Source: Euphorbia lathyris (taxonomy: Eukaryota > Streptophyta > Magnoliopsida > Malpighiales > Euphorbiaceae). Taken from it: DNA of 64,000 nt. Position 1 is the first letter of the stretch. Each line of letters begins with the position of its first letter. Below the pieces are notes generated by a model. It did no database searches, was not told the origin of the DNA, and worked only from the letters and a program-made list of their open reading frames with translations. Below, piece after piece: positions 12,755 through 25,483 of this stretch. The position numbers were made by a program, and so were the translations under genes. The stretch spans positions 73,655,001 to 73,719,000 of the forward strand of contig NC_088913.1 in NCBI RefSeq assembly GCF_963576675.1, written 5' to 3'.

Positions 12755-13750
12755 TTGCTGTGAGGAACCAGCAGTTGAACTGTTATACAGTAGAAGCATC
12801 AAGCATCATGGTGGCTGATTTTGTGTATGCTACTGTGAGAAATATATTTGTTGGGTGTAGATATTTGATAGGTCCACATCTCAGTTGAGTCTCTAAGTGT
12901 ACTCTTCAGAGTTTGCAATTCCATCAATGACACATTTCACCAGCTCCCCGGTTTCGTTTCGTTTCTTGTCGATTCACTCGTAACACACGACTAACACATT
13001 GAGTCTTGCAAGCTCAACTCGTCTTATTCCAAGATGGAGTGATTTCTTGAGCAGAGTTTTGTTTTAATATGTTTCCATATATTTATTTAAGATTTGACAT
13101 TGTAAGAACCAATGGTACTCGTACAAAGGTTTAAACTTCATATTTGTCTGAGGTGTAGGTTTTTCTTTTTCTTTTCGTGTTTTCCTTAACTTCCTAGACC
13201 TTAGCCATTCCTTGAGCAGATTTTTGTTTCTATATTCGTCAATGTAAAAGACAGTGTTACAAGTATAATAGAATTCCAGGTTGATATATTCTGCAATGTT
13301 GGTTATGAGTTTCAAAATTGATCTGGAAACGATGAGTTCGGTTTTCCCCCCCTAAACTTAATCTCTTCAAATCTCTCTTTCTATATATACATGAACCAAT
13401 TCATGTAGAGAATGCAAGTTGATTTTAACCAAACAATATAACACACTTATAAATATTCCATTAGAATTCTCATTATGTGTCTGTTTATTTCTATTTTTCA
13501 TAATTATTTTTTGCATTTTAATTCTAAACCGTAAATAAAAAGTGTTTGGTAAAATTTTAATACATAAAAATCAGCTAATATATATTATCTAACATGTTAG
13601 ACAAAGTCAACACATATTATTAAACTTAAGTAATTCTTGGACATGCATCATTCTAGTCAGGACCCCAAATAAAACCTAAAGGGGTTGCTGTCCAAACGAT
13701 CCTTCGAAGGATCAAAATAATATAAAGTACATAAAACACCTTTGTTAGTA
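12755..13750. other. Intergenic space between convergent genes
   Basis: This about 1 kb holds the 3' region of the carrier gene and the 3' region of the minus-strand DA1-related gene, which point toward each other. I see no further coding frame or clear repeat. The 13440-13640 part is AT-rich. Confidence 0.6.
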
Positions 13751-16700
13751 TTACAATGGAAAATCCCCTGTAAGCTTGATATGATCCAAGGTTCGACGTA
13801 ATCCGTACTTGTTCACAGCAGCATTTGCAGCCCTGAAACCTCCCCCATAAGCTGGTGAAGCATCGTTGGCGATTTGATGCATGAAAAACTCTCCCAATTT
13901 ATTCTCTACGTTGGACCTTCCACCTTTTTTCGAAGACGATGATGAAGAGGACGAAGCTGCTGAAGTAGATGGCATCATCCCTTTTGATGGCAAAACTTCT
14001 GATTCAAGCCACATATATGACAACATTTGACATATGCCTTCCTCTACCTCCGGATTAAGATTACGGTAGCCTACATAGTTACGAAATGAACAGACAACTC
14101 TTCAAACATTTATTCTGTAACAACATTCAGATGAACATCTAGTTTTCTACCTTTAAGGCGCAACCATCCGTGCATCAATTCATGGGCGAGAATAGCACCT
14201 GTTAGTAATCTGCATCCAGCACAAAAAATTAACTAATGTAGATGTAGAGACAGCGATGATCACGAATTTTTATAAATTCAGGGACTAACTAGTGTATTTT
14301 GTCATACATCAGGGACAATGCAGAAGGAATTAACTAAATTTTAGTGAAAATTTTACATTATTACCTCGGAAGACCATAAAGTACAAGAATAGCTGTAACC
14401 TCGCAACTTTTCCGAGTCAGCTTTTGTGGTTGGCTTCTGATGCCAACAAGCCGATGGCTGCCAATTCGTGGCCTCCTCTGTATCTGCATATAATCAAAGA
14501 GCAGGCCAGAATGGTTCTTAACTTCAAGCCACCGAGTTAGCGAACAAGATAAAAGAGCACGGATGTTTGATTTCATACACTGGTAACAGTCTGCTCTTCT
14601 GAAAGGCATAGACCCCTTGTCTCCGGCATGTGATGGTAGCCCTGGAAGAAACGTAATCGAAGGGTAATTTCATGAAAATTAGTGTAATTAATTACATATA
14701 AGTGAAGAGGTAATATTACATTTTTCTCCCCAACAATAGCTTCATTTAGTGCTTGTCTTTCAACAAGAAGCATGGGAATTTGCTGATCCAGTTTCATATT
14801 CATTCCTTCATAATAGTCCCTGATGGCATGGTAAAGCGGTTGACAATCACCGGTGTCTGTAATAGCAGATTCCATGCATTCTAAGCACAAGCTCCGCCCA
14901 TCTTCCAAACAATAATATCTTGCATTTCGAGACTTCAGGAAACAATGTCACAGAAAAGAGGGCGAAAAATGTATCAGCAAGAGAAGAAACACTATAAGAC
15001 AGCCAATTGATTACAATGGTTAAAGAATGACAAACAGTTTCATTGAGCTACAATAGGAAAATACCTCCAAACGTTCACAACTACAGCATCGTGCTGTGTT
15101 ATCATGCTCGTGAGATGGACAATATTTCTGGGACCAAAATGGATGGCATCTGTACTCTATCAAACCAGCATCATTTGTTGGGATCTGAAATTTGTCAAGT
15201 TAAAAGCTAATGTTATTAATGTGAGCACATTATAATATACATGAAAAACAGACACCTATATATATCAAAACAAAATTTAAACTTATCCTAGTTGACAACA
15301 AAAAATAACACAAAAGATCGGAATCAAACTTCATCTAAATAAGATTTTTCTTACATATTGGAAGCAGACTTCACATTTTGGATGAGTTAACTCTTTGAAA
15401 CAAGACTTGTGATATGGATCTCTACCTGACAAAGAAAACTTGGATCAACAGAAAAAAGAAGATTCAGTTAACAGCTAGAGCAAACAATAGTTCTTCGGGT
15501 TATTTTAACAGGAAACTTTCAGAAACAAATAAATGACTTGACAGAGTAATCAATACAGTAAAATAAAAACCTGAGAGGAATAACTACCTCATTTTCTGTA
15601 ATTGGGTATCCACAGGAAAAACATCTAAAGCACTCAGGATGAAAATATTTTCCCATGCATCCCAAATAATTGCCATAGCCGATATCACCATGGCAGCCAC
15701 CACATAACCTGCAAGTTGCAAGAATAAACATTCACGAACAATCGCACCACTGGAATACTAAAAAAATTCAAGCTGCAAGCACATACTCTTTTATTTTCCT
15801 TTTATGAGCAATTTCTTTAATTTTAAAAATTAATAAAGGCAATTAAAACTTGTGAAGGAAATAATTGGCAACAAATATAAAATAAGAGTTACAAGCACGC
15901 ATACAACCCAGTGAATCTTTTGTGATTTCAGAAACAAAAAGGAGACAAACATAACATAATGTTAAACTAATCTGCAGCTATGATTCAAATTCTACCTATA
16001 ACCCCTGTGATAATATTGTGGAGGGTATTGTGGAGGGGCATAAGTTGGGTATCCCGGTGGAATAAGGTTATCCTGAAGTGGCCAATCATTATCTGTTCCC
16101 CATTTATATCCTGCAAAAATGTCAATATTCAATACAAGCTAAAGACAATTCACAGAGTGAATGACAAAAGCATAATAGCCTGATAAGGATGAAAACTTAC
16201 CACCAGGTCTCTTCCAATCTTCAGATTGAGAAAGTTGCATGGTATGATCTGATTCCTCCTTCTCTTTATCAGCTCTGGGGCACTCATCCTAATGACATTA
16301 CACATCAGAGGATAAAAAAGGTTTTTCCTGTCTCTTTTTTTTCTTTTTCGAAATTTTCTAATGAACCAATTCGTAAAAGCTTCGAAGGGCTATTCAAAGG
16401 AAGTTATTTTGCTTTTCACCATTCATCTAGTTATATCCCATTGTAATGATGGAAGCAACATAGGTATGCTGCTCTAAAGCAGCCACATATTAGGCAAACA
16501 TGATTGAATTAACATTTAACTGATAAAAACAGAAATTTTTACTGTAACAATGATGCACAACAGGCTACTATTCAATCTACCACATGTAATAAGTGAAAGA
16601 GGCAGCCCTTTAATTTAATAAAGTGGCAAAGGGATGTAGTGGTGAGAGGTAGGGGTAGACCTAAGCAAACTTGGAGGAGGGTGATCGAGAGTGATATGAG

Positions 16701-17941
16701 TTTATTAGGGATTGAGGAGAATATGGTAGTGGATAGGACAGAGTGGAGGGAGAGAATTTGTGTCGCTGACACGACTGGATTGCACGGTTTTATATGATGG
16801 TTCATGTTAGCCGACCCCGAATCATTTCGGGACTAAGGCTTTGTTGTTGTTGTTGTTGTATTACAATCTTTTACATATTAATTCTGAAAATAAAATATCT
16901 TCCAAGCTCCCCAGCATGTGGAGCTGACAGCCAAAGATCTAACTTCCTAAAATTTAATCTAAAGTGTAGAAGTATTGTAAGGAAAGCATAGCATAAACCG
17001 AGTGGCTTGCACATGAACTGGAAAGTGTGGAAATATATAAATATGGATTGGAAAAAGAATATGTGGTATGTATGACAACTTAATAAGCAAAAGTCCCAGT
17101 TTGGTAATGCAAGTGCCATTTAAAAAGATAAGGAAAAAAGAAAGGACTAAAAAAAAGTAGGCAGGATAAGAATAATATTAAAAATAAAAGCACAAACATC
17201 TATAACAATTCTAAAAGCAATGGTAACAAGCAGATTTGCCACTCAATTTACAAGTTGCAGAAGAATCTAAAAACTAACTTTTGAAGATTTTCTTATTGTG
17301 AATATTAAAGTATACATCATCTCGATCATGAGAATAAATACTTTGCATATGCATCATTCGACAGGTAATCGCGATCACAAACACTAACTATAAAAGTAAA
17401 CAGGGAAAGAAAAAAGTGAAAATGACACGTGAAAAAAGGAATAGTATAGTTACCAAAGATCTGGAGGGTGCACGCCAACTGACCATGTTTTCCTCCCCAA
17501 GAAGCTGAGGATGACGGCGGCTGCTGCTGCCTCCGCCGCCCCCTCCTCCTCCTGCTCCTACTGCCCGACTAGGCCCACTTTTAAAAAGCTTACTGAGCCA
17601 TTTCATAAACCGAGATTTCCTCTCTGCGTATGAAGAAACAAAGTCCCCTGAGTTCCAATACAAACCCACACAAATTCAAATAACAGCAACAATCAGTAAA
17701 ATTAATACACACTTAAACTTCAAAACTTAATCAGGATTTCGAATTGATGATTTAGAACTTAGATTCAAAATTAGAGAAAAACCAATATCAAAATTGAAAA
17801 GTGCAATTCATTGAGCAATTTCATCAAACAGGATGGAGACAAGAACAATAAACAATAAAAATTACAATAAATCGTACCATAAACACAAGGATTGGATATA
17901 TGGTTGACACCTGAAGAAGATAATGAGGATGATGGAGCCAT
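13751..17941 (-). CDS. DAR2: DA1-related protein 2-like LIM-domain peptidase, 12 exons, 511 aa
   Basis: Exons, in transcript order: 17941-17878, 17623-17454, 16288-16201, 16110-15996, 15708-15588, 15438-15355, 15184-15065, 14932-14720, 14641-14579, 14483-14365, 14209-14151, 14070-13751. All are GT-AG and in frame (1536 nt). The N-terminus (HISNPCVYE, then [12 protein letters not shown] near residue 27) matches the DAR2 branch rather than DA1. A degenerate UIM-like stretch sits at 84-102. The LIM domain starts at Cys148 (CGGC) and is followed by a second Cys/His-rich LIM-like block to about residue 300. The C-terminal peptidase has the zinc motif HELMH at 395-399. In this family, DA1 peptidases cleave growth regulators when ubiquitinated; DAR2 in Arabidopsis acts in root meristem and cell-size control. 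Length fits the family (about 530 aa). Oddities: a weak UIM and one extra Ser in the KSCEVTA segment at the end of exon 10. A retroelement end lies in intron 2. Confidence 0.94.
16608..16860 (+). mobile_element. 5'-truncated RTE-type non-LTR retrotransposon end (TTG repeat tail)
   Basis: The plus strand reads [18 protein letters not shown], then [19 protein letters not shown], which is the typical C-terminal end of plant RTE ORFs. It is followed by a short 3' UTR ending gggactaaggc and a (TTG)n tail at 16840-16860. It sits inside intron 2 of the DAR2-like gene, antisense to it. The same 3' end occurs at 44328-44446. Confidence 0.85.
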
Positions 17942-19140
17942 AGTAGGAACCAGAGGAAGTAATAAATCGCCGGAATATGAAAAGGGCAACAAAATTCAAG
18001 GCAAGGAAATGAAAACGACAGAAGGAGAGAAGGAGAGAAAAGAAGGGAATGAAGAAAAGGGGGGAAGAGTGGAGGGAACAACGCAATAGGGACATGGTTG
18101 ATTAAAAAGGGAGGAAACAAAAGAATCTGAAAGAGAGAAAGGAAGTGAAGAGAAAGACAGATTCTTGGCTTGAGGAAAGCAAGGGAAAAAAATTAAAATA
18201 AAAAGAAAAAGAAAAGAGCTTTAAGGATAGATGGCGAAAAGATGAAATGGTGTGGGGAAGAGGGGAATCTGCTGAGGCGGAGGAATATAAAAGTGAGGCT
18301 CAATGGCTCAGAATCGACTGAGAAAGACCCAAAGATTGAATTTTTATTTCTCCCTTTTCAGCACCAATGCGGTGGATTGGTGCTGGAACAGGATCACGAA
18401 TTTTTCTTTCTTTCTTCTTTGTTTTTCAAAGGAATTTTTGCCGGGTAAAGGGATTTGGGTTTTGAAAACCCTTAGATTTTCTTTTAATTACGCAAGTGCC
18501 ATTGCAAATGAAAAGACTTTTTTTCCATAGTGGGCCTTGTTCTATATAAGTCATAAGTCAATCATAAATGGTGTATTATAGTTTCTTCTATTCTTTTTGG
18601 ATTTGTTCGCTTTTAATGTAATTAGAAGGTACCCTCATATTTCAAAAAAAAAAAAAAAAAAAATTTGTTTATTATAAATAATTTTGTTTCACACAATATA
18701 TTAATATACATATTGTGGGGAAATAAAGGGGAAAATTATTTAGCATATTGATCAATGTTCATTCTAAAAAATGAAAAAAAAAACAAAAAACATTAAAAAT
18801 AAATGAAATTAATATGAATTTCCTAATACTTTCTCTGTTTCATATTACATGTTTTGGTGGAGCGGATATTGGGAAAAAGACATGAAACAAAAAAACGAGA
18901 CAATAAATTATATTCTAGTCCATTTGGTCACTCTTTAAATTTTTCATTCATTTCTTCTTTTTTATCTTTGTTTTTCCTTTCTCGTTTTTTTATTTCCGTT
19001 TACTTTAATGATAAAATAGTTTAATAATTAGTATTGTTAGAGCAAAATATAAATTTAACTACCTAATATTTTATATAATTTTAGAAAGTCAAACTTTTTT
19101 TTATGAAAAAATTAAAGTCAAATATCCAAGTACATAAGTG
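17942..19140. other. Upstream region of the DAR2-like gene, no gene seen
   Basis: The stretch 17942-18330 is purine-rich on the plus strand (pyrimidine-rich on the transcript strand), as expected for a 5' UTR/promoter of the minus-strand gene. Long frames here are low-complexity shadows. Around 18829 a single arm resembling the ctccctccgtttcatatta MITE end appears (ctttctctgtttcatatta) without a matching right end. The rest is AT-rich. Confidence 0.5.
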
Positions 19141-19141
19141 C

Positions 19142-19302
19142 AGTAAAACCTCTACGTATGAATACTCTATATAGGAATAACCTCTATTTTGTTATAAAAA
19201 AAACTCGGTTCTATTACCAAACTCTATTTAGTAATAACCTCTCAATTGTTATACAAATAGCTCGGTCCCAAGTATATTCCTATATAGAGGTTTTACTGTA
19301 TA
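19142..19302. mobile_element. Small hairpin MITE (CAGTAAAACCTC ends)
   Basis: The left end gcagtaaaacctctacg and the right end tatagaggttttactg are inverted copies, and the inner arms (gaataacctctatt, taataacctctcaatt) are also repetitive. The 160-bp foldback lies about 1.2 kb upstream of the DAR2-like start codon. No target duplication could be fixed. Confidence 0.75.
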
Positions 19303-19878
19303 ACACATTATGAGTTAGAAAAAGTAAGGTTTCTATAAATCCAATCCAATAAAGCAGAACATGAAATCATTTCATTTACCCAACTCATTTTATATTTAGA
19401 ATTATTCTTCTTATCTATTCACCTAAGTATCATATTCTTATTTATTTCAAGTTAATTATTCGAATTAAGTCAAATCCCATATCTATCACTACTAATTATA
19501 TTGTTTATTACTCATTTTTAATTAGTAAATAGGTGGACAATCTAAGAACATGCTAATCTTCAAGATGAAGATCATCAAATAAAGATTCTATTTCAAGGAT
19601 TCTTTTCAATTTTTATACATGGGGCTTCTTGATACGGATCGGTCTCGAACTGAGAATTTTAATCTTTAATCCACAAAAAAAAAAATCTTCACAAACCTAT
19701 GCTTTAAGAAGTTAATCCCAAAGTTTGATAAAAGTTCTCAACAATGGAGGCTAGAAATATCCATAATCATCAAAATTGTGTTTCATTACAAAATAAGAAG
19801 CTTATATATCTCCCCTTAAGTTAGGTGGTGAAGATACTAATATACCCCCACTAGAGTTACAATTAAAGAAGATGAGAA

Positions 19879-20114
19879 TGATAAGGGACAGTTTGGTCAA
19901 AGCACCACAATCAAATTGATTGAGCAGATATCAGTTAGCTATTAATCAGTACATAGTTATCTATTATTTGTATTTCAAATAGATAGGACTTGTTATTCAA
20001 ATTACCTATTATTGTGCAGTATTACGATTTAGCCGTTGTAACCTTTTATTGTAAACTTCTTTATAAGTCCTTCTTCACCAATTAATAAACATTCATTGAG
20101 ATCTATTATCTTCA
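19879..20114 (+). repeat. 5' LTR of copia element
   Basis: It starts tgataagggacag and ends attatcttca. A TATA-like context and a 3' aataaa-type signal (aattaataaacattc) lie in its second half. It is equal in length to the 3' LTR. Confidence 0.95.
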
Positions 20115-20130
20115 TTGTATCAGAGCCACT
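20115..20130 (+). other. Primer binding site (tRNA-Met type)
   Basis: ttgtatcagagccac directly follows the LTR and is close to the usual plant copia PBS tggtatcagagc, complementary to initiator tRNA-Met. One base differs from that form. Confidence 0.8.
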
Positions 20131-20194
20131 TGAGGTTTAATAACCCTGAAAATACCAAAATTCCTTTCTTTTCCTGTGTTAATTCTCGACAATC

Positions 20195-23100
20195 ATGACG
20201 GCCAATGGAACCAATTCTGCCTACACCCAAAACACAGTACCTGAAATGAATTTCTCAAACACTAATCTTCAGTCTCAGGTTTCTCAAAAATTAACCTCTA
20301 CAAATTTTTTGCTATGACGCACACAAATCATGCCGATTTTGAAAGGGCAAGGGTTGGCACATCACATTGATGCAACCGTAGTTCCCCCTGCCAAGGAGTT
20401 GCCCACCGGAGCTATAAATCCGGCCTACAAGGTCTGGGAACAGAAGGATCAACAAGTCCTCAGCTGGATCATTAACTCCTTGTCTGTAAGTGTTCTGTCT
20501 CAAGTTGTTGGAGCAGAAACTGCAATTGATGCATGGAAGAAGCTAGTGAAAGCTTACTCAACTGGTTCTCGATCGCAAATACGCGATTTGAAACATCGGC
20601 TACACAATTTGAAGCGTGACAATGACTTCATCTCCTCCTATCTACAAAAGGCAAAACATATAAGTGACCAACTCACTGCTTTACAAAATCCTATCACGGA
20701 GGATGATCTTGTCGAATCTGTCCTTGATGGTCTCGGTGTAGCCTACAGGCCCTTTGTTCGTGCCTTGGAAGCCCGTTTGGAATCAGTCACCTATGATGAT
20801 CTCATTGGCTTGTTGCTAAGTGAGGAGCGACAACTTGCTCGAGAAGCTCCTATTCAGTCTTTCTCTCCCTCTGTTAATTTCGCTGGACGGCAGAACAGTA
20901 GAGGAGGTCGCAATTTCCAATCCAGGGGGCGTGGTAATTTTTCTAATCAAAATTTCAATCGAAGTACTTATTCCACTACTGCTCCATTGGATGTCAGTAC
21001 TTTAACTTGCCACAATTGCAAAGGAGCGGGTCATATTGCCAAACAGTGTCCATCTCCCAAAATGAACCGAAATTTTCGAACTAGTTTCAAACCAGCCTGT
21101 AATATGGCAGTCACCTCCCAATCGAGCTCGACGGATTGGCTAATGGACTCTGGTGCTACTCACCATCTAACTGCTGATTTAGAGAACCTCAAGGTTCATT
21201 CAGAATATGACGGACCCGAACAAGTTGTTGTAGGTAATGGAAATTCAATCCCTATTTCTCACGTTGGTAATTCCACATTCAATATTTCTAACTCTTCGAT
21301 TCAGTTTCGTGACATTTTGCATGTTCCCAAAACAGTTAATAATCTATTATCTGTTTCTTCCCTAACTCAATCTAATCCAATTTCTATTGAATTCTTTGCT
21401 AATCACTTTGTTTTGAAGGATTTGACAACAAAGAAGGAGATACATCGAGGACTGAATAAAAATGGGCTCTACACCCTCTCGCTTCCCAAGTCTTTACCGC
21501 ATCGTATTCAAGCTTTTCATGTTTCCCTTCCGTTGTGGCATGCTCGTTTAGGGCATGCTAATATGCAAGTTGTCAAAAAGACCCTTTGTTTAAATAAAAT
21601 TCCATTCAGTGATAATAAAATGCTTGATTTATGCAATTCATGTTGTGTCGGTAAATCACATCGGTTACCATTTCCAAAATCCGATTTTGTTGCATCTGGA
21701 TCTTTAGATTTAATCTGTTCTGATGTTTGGGGTCTTGCACCTATTGATTCTCATGATAAATTCCGTTATTATGTATTATTTTATGACCACTACAGTAAAT
21801 TTTCTTGGCTTTATTTTGTTAAATATAAAGCAGAAGTTATGAGTGTCTTCATAAAATTTCGCACCCTTGTTGAAAAATATTTTCAACGTTGCATAAAAAC
21901 GTTTCAGTCAGATTAGGGTGGTGAGTTTCAAGCATTAACAAATTATCTATCCACCAATGGAATTAATCACAGAGTGTCTTGCCCCTATACACCTGAACAA
22001 AATGGGTGTGCAGAGCGCAAACATCGTCATGTGGTCGAAACTGGTCTCTCCTTATTACATCATGCAAAATTACCTAACACATTTTGGACCTATGCCTTTG
22101 AATGTGCAATTTTTGTAATTAATCGTTTGCCTATTTCAAGCATTAATTACAGTACTCCATATGAACAATTGTTTGGCACTTCTCCTAATTATCATTTGTT
22201 TCGTCCCTTTGGTTGCTTGTGTTATCCCTGGCTTCGACTGTATAATTCGCACAAATTATTACCTCGGTCCAGAAAATGTGTCTTTCTTGGTTATAGCAAA
22301 GTCCACAAGGGGTATAGATGTTTTGATTTACTTACAAATAAAATGATCATCTCACGACATATTGTGTTTAATGAACAAGAGTTTCCCTATCAAGAGTTAG
22401 CACGTGAGGCTCGTACCATGTCCATAGCTGATCCGTCAAGTTCTTCCCCACCAATTACCTTCCCATCAGTCAGAGAATCATTTACAGCAATTCCATCCCT
22501 CAACACTACACAAAATAATGTTGCGTCAACTCCGTCTAATGAGCAACCCACTACTCAAGCACTTATTCCATTTGTGTCTCCTGATCAGTTTCTTAATTAT
22601 GTTACAAATTCTCAGCAACAACATTCAGCCTTGTCCCCTCCCATACCTCACATGATTGATTTGCCACGATACACGAGTTCCACTTCATAAAATTTAAACA
22701 GCTCCACACAAACAGCCCCGCCACCTCCTCCTACCCATATTGAATCACCAAATTTCAGCAATAACCCAAACACAGCCATCACATTAAACCAACCTATCAC
22801 TACATTTGTACCTAATCTAAATAAAACTCATAAGATGGTTACTCGCTCGCAAACTGGTACCTTGCGACCCAAAGCATACCAAGCAACTTCTGATATTGAG
22901 ACACCAACATGCTATAGTAAGGCGATGACGAAGAGTGAATGGCGTGATGCCATGACTTTATAATACAATGCATAATTAATAATGGCACATGGGAGTTGGT
23001 GCCTTGTTCTGATGTTACAAATCTTATTGGTTGTCGGTGGGTGTTTCGGATAAAATTAAATCCAGATGGAACTATTAGTCGCTATAAGGCTCGCTTGGTG

Positions 23101-24432
23101 GCTAAGGGGTTTCATCAACGTCCCGGACTCGAATTTGTACAAACATTCAGTCCCGTTATCAAACCCACTACAATTCGGGTAATACTATCTCTTGCTCTCT
23201 CAAATGGATAGAATGTTCGTCAGTTAGACGTCTCAAATGCTTTCCTTCATGGTTCACTGGATGAGGTTATTTATATGGAACAACCTCCGGGATTCATTCA
23301 TCCTCAATTTCCAACTCATGTCTGTAAGTTAAAAAAGAGTCTGTATGGGCTTAAACTGGCACCGCGAATGTGGCATAAATGTTTGACACTTACACTTTCT
23401 GAATTTGGATTTCGTTGTTCTAAAGCAGATTCATCGCTTTATTATCTCCATGTGAAGGGTATTCGTTTGTATTGTTTGTTATATGTCGATGACATATTAA
23501 TTACAGGGTCAGATTCAACAGTTATTGATCGACTCATTGCCAAACTTCAGTCAAAATTTGTGATTCGAGACCTTGGGATACTCAATTATTTTCTTGGCTT
23601 AGAAGCCACTTGGACAGCAGATACTCTTTTTTTGAATCAACAGAAATACATAAAGGACCTTCTCACAAGGGCGCAAATGATAGGTGCAAAAGGCGTCTCA
23701 ACACCGGCATGTACTGCTTCTAAATTAAGCATTGATCAAGGGGATCCATTTGATGATCCAAAACTGTATCGTAGCATTGTTGGCGGTTTACAATACACAA
23801 CAATTACAAGACCAGATGTAAGCTTTGCCGTCAATAAAGTTAGTCAGTTTATGCACTGTCCGACTGTCGAACACTGGAAAGCTGTTAAGCGTATCCTACG
23901 CTACCTCCATTCTACTCCTAGCCATGGTCTAATTTTTCATCGAGGACAGTCACTTGAAATTATAGGGTTTGCAGATGCTGATTGGGGTGGCGACCTCGAT
24001 GACAGAAAATCAACCTCTGGATTTGTTGTTTATCTCGGACCAAATTTAGTTTCATGGCGTGCACGAAAACAACGGACAGTTTCACGGTCTTCTACGGAAG
24101 CCGAATATCGGGCTCTTGCAACTCTTGCTTCGGAAGTACTGTGGCTACGATCATTACTTCGTGAACTTGATTATACTCCGTCCAAACCACCGATTCTTTG
24201 GTGTGATAATTTAGGCGCCACCTACCTTACTGCTAATCCAATTTTCCATGATAGGTCCAAGCACTTGGAGATTGACTTTCATTTTGTGCGTGACAAAGTT
24301 GCAAATAAAGAGCTGCAGGTTTCCTATATCTCTACGCTTAACCAAACAGCTGATATCTTCACGAAACCATTGTCTAAGGTTCGGTTCATTGCATTGAGAA
24401 GCAAGTTGAAGGTTCAACCACCGTCAACTTAA
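20195..24432 (+). pseudogene. copia gag-pol polyprotein, broken by five stops and one frameshift
   Basis: The frame opens at ATG 20195. A TGA at 20315 replaces an expected TGG. The main part runs 20330-21913: UBN2-type gag, a CCHC knuckle (CHNCKGAGHIAKQC), protease (WLMDSGATHH), the GAG-pre-integrase HARLGH motif and the start of integrase. A TAG at 21914 sits just before the GGEF motif (CAG expected). The frame continues to a TAA at 22688. A further TAA occurs near 22963 and a one-base loss near 22974 shifts the frame. RT resumes at 22996 ([11 protein letters not shown]), meets a TAG near 23209 (TGG expected), then runs to 24432 with the RT core YVDDILI and RNase H (DADWGGD, STEAEYRAL). Apart from the frameshift, the identifiable stops look like C-to-T type changes. 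Confidence 0.93.
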
Positions 24433-24439
24433 GTGGGAG
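24431..24439 (+). other. Polypurine tract of copia element
   Basis: aagtgggag lies immediately before the 3' LTR, the expected place for second-strand priming. Confidence 0.8.
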
Positions 24440-24675
24440 TGATAAGGGACAGTTTGGTCAAAGCACCACAATCAAATTGATTGAGCAGATATCAGTTAAC
24501 TATTAATCAGTACATAGTTATCTATTATTTGTATTTCAAATAGATAGGACTTGTTATTCAAATTACCTATTATTATGCAGTATTACGATTTAGCTATTGT
24601 AACCTTTTATTGTAAACTTCTTTATAAGTCCTTCTTCACCAATTAATAAACATTCATTGAGACCTATTATCTTCA
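24440..24675 (+). repeat. 3' LTR of copia element
   Basis: The 236-bp copy matches the 5' LTR except at about five positions, all transitions (for example agttagctatt against agttaactatt). Confidence 0.95.
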
Positions 24676-24680
24676 GAGAA

Positions 24681-25183
24681 TAGGGGTAGAATGAGATAAT
24701 TGGTGTAAATGGTAAGAAGAAAAATAGAGCTAATGGCAGAACAGTTAAAAAACAATAAATAAAATGATGGCAGCTCTTGTCCCTTCAGATTAGCTTGGCA
24801 AAGAAGGTATCTTAATAGACCCCACGCGTCGTGTCATATGACTCACACGGCGTGTGAGTCCAGTTCTGGTTTCTTGCAAGTATTTCGCCATTTCTTCGCA
24901 TGATTTCTGTACGACGAGCTGAGTGGCACGCCGAGTGACATGACGTGTCACGATGGTTCTGCCCAATCATTGTTTTAGCTCCCCTCGTCGTGTTGGTGGT
25001 AGAGATGTCCTCATCACTTTCTCATCTTATAATTTGGCACATAATTTTTTTTTAATTAATTATAAGGGCTCAAATTGAACTCCTAAAACTAACAAAAAAA
25101 AAATCAATCAATATATATATATCATTTTTCATTTGCACCTAAAATTACATTTTTTATAGTTTAAAAATAAGATTCTTATAGTT
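24681..25183. other. Intergenic, no gene seen
   Basis: It contains short palindromic gtgtgag/ctcacac-type motifs (24830-24960) of unknown origin, then AT-rich sequence. No coding frame is supported. Confidence 0.5.
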
Positions 25184-25193
25184 TTTTATAATA

Positions 25194-25344
25194 GGTGCCT
25201 GCTATGGTTACTTTGTTTTTTACAAAGTACTGTTACTTGGTGTGTTTTCACCATTGGATGATGGAGCATAAAATTAATCCAATGGTGAATATGAGCACCA
25301 AGTAACGGTACTTTGTAAAAAACAAAGTAATCATAGCGGACACC
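25194..25344. mobile_element. 151-bp foldback MITE, 10-bp TSD (Mutator-type)
   Basis: The ends ggtgcctgctatgg and ccatagcgg-like sequence (observed catagcggacacc) are inverted, and nearly the whole element pairs with itself. The direct repeat ttttataata flanks it at 25184-25193 and 25345-25354. A 9-10 bp duplication points to the Mutator superfamily. Confidence 0.9.
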
Positions 25345-25483
25345 TTTTATAATAATATTAGATATATAATTTATTAATTGATTTTGATATTTACTACTAC
25401 TATATTTGTTTTGTTAGTTAGAAAAATAATTTATAGAATTATAATTGATGAGTAACTCAATAGGCCAAATTGAAATATAAAAA

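Larger units (their letters stand above)
19879..24675 (+). mobile_element. Complete Ty1/copia LTR retrotransposon (4797 bp)
   Basis: Two 236-bp LTRs (TG...CA ends) flank a gag-pol region, and the 5-bp target duplication GAGAA stands at 19874-19878 and 24676-24680. A primer binding site follows the left LTR and a purine tract precedes the right LTR. The LTRs differ at about five positions (roughly 2%), so the insertion is young. The order protease, integrase, RT, RNase H defines copia. Coding capacity is lost (see the gag-pol entry), so it could move only with help from a relative. Confidence 0.97.

Noticed and set aside
17824..18120. Overlapping Phe/Pro/Ser-rich frames opposite and beside the DAR2 5' end
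   Set aside because: Low-complexity shadows of a purine/pyrimidine-biased 5' UTR; no domain, and the DAR2 first exon lies in another frame.
24790..25020. GC-richer palindromic words (gtgtgag/ctcacac) as a possible regulatory region
   Set aside because: No gene nearby and no paired structure of useful length; probably a repeat fragment.
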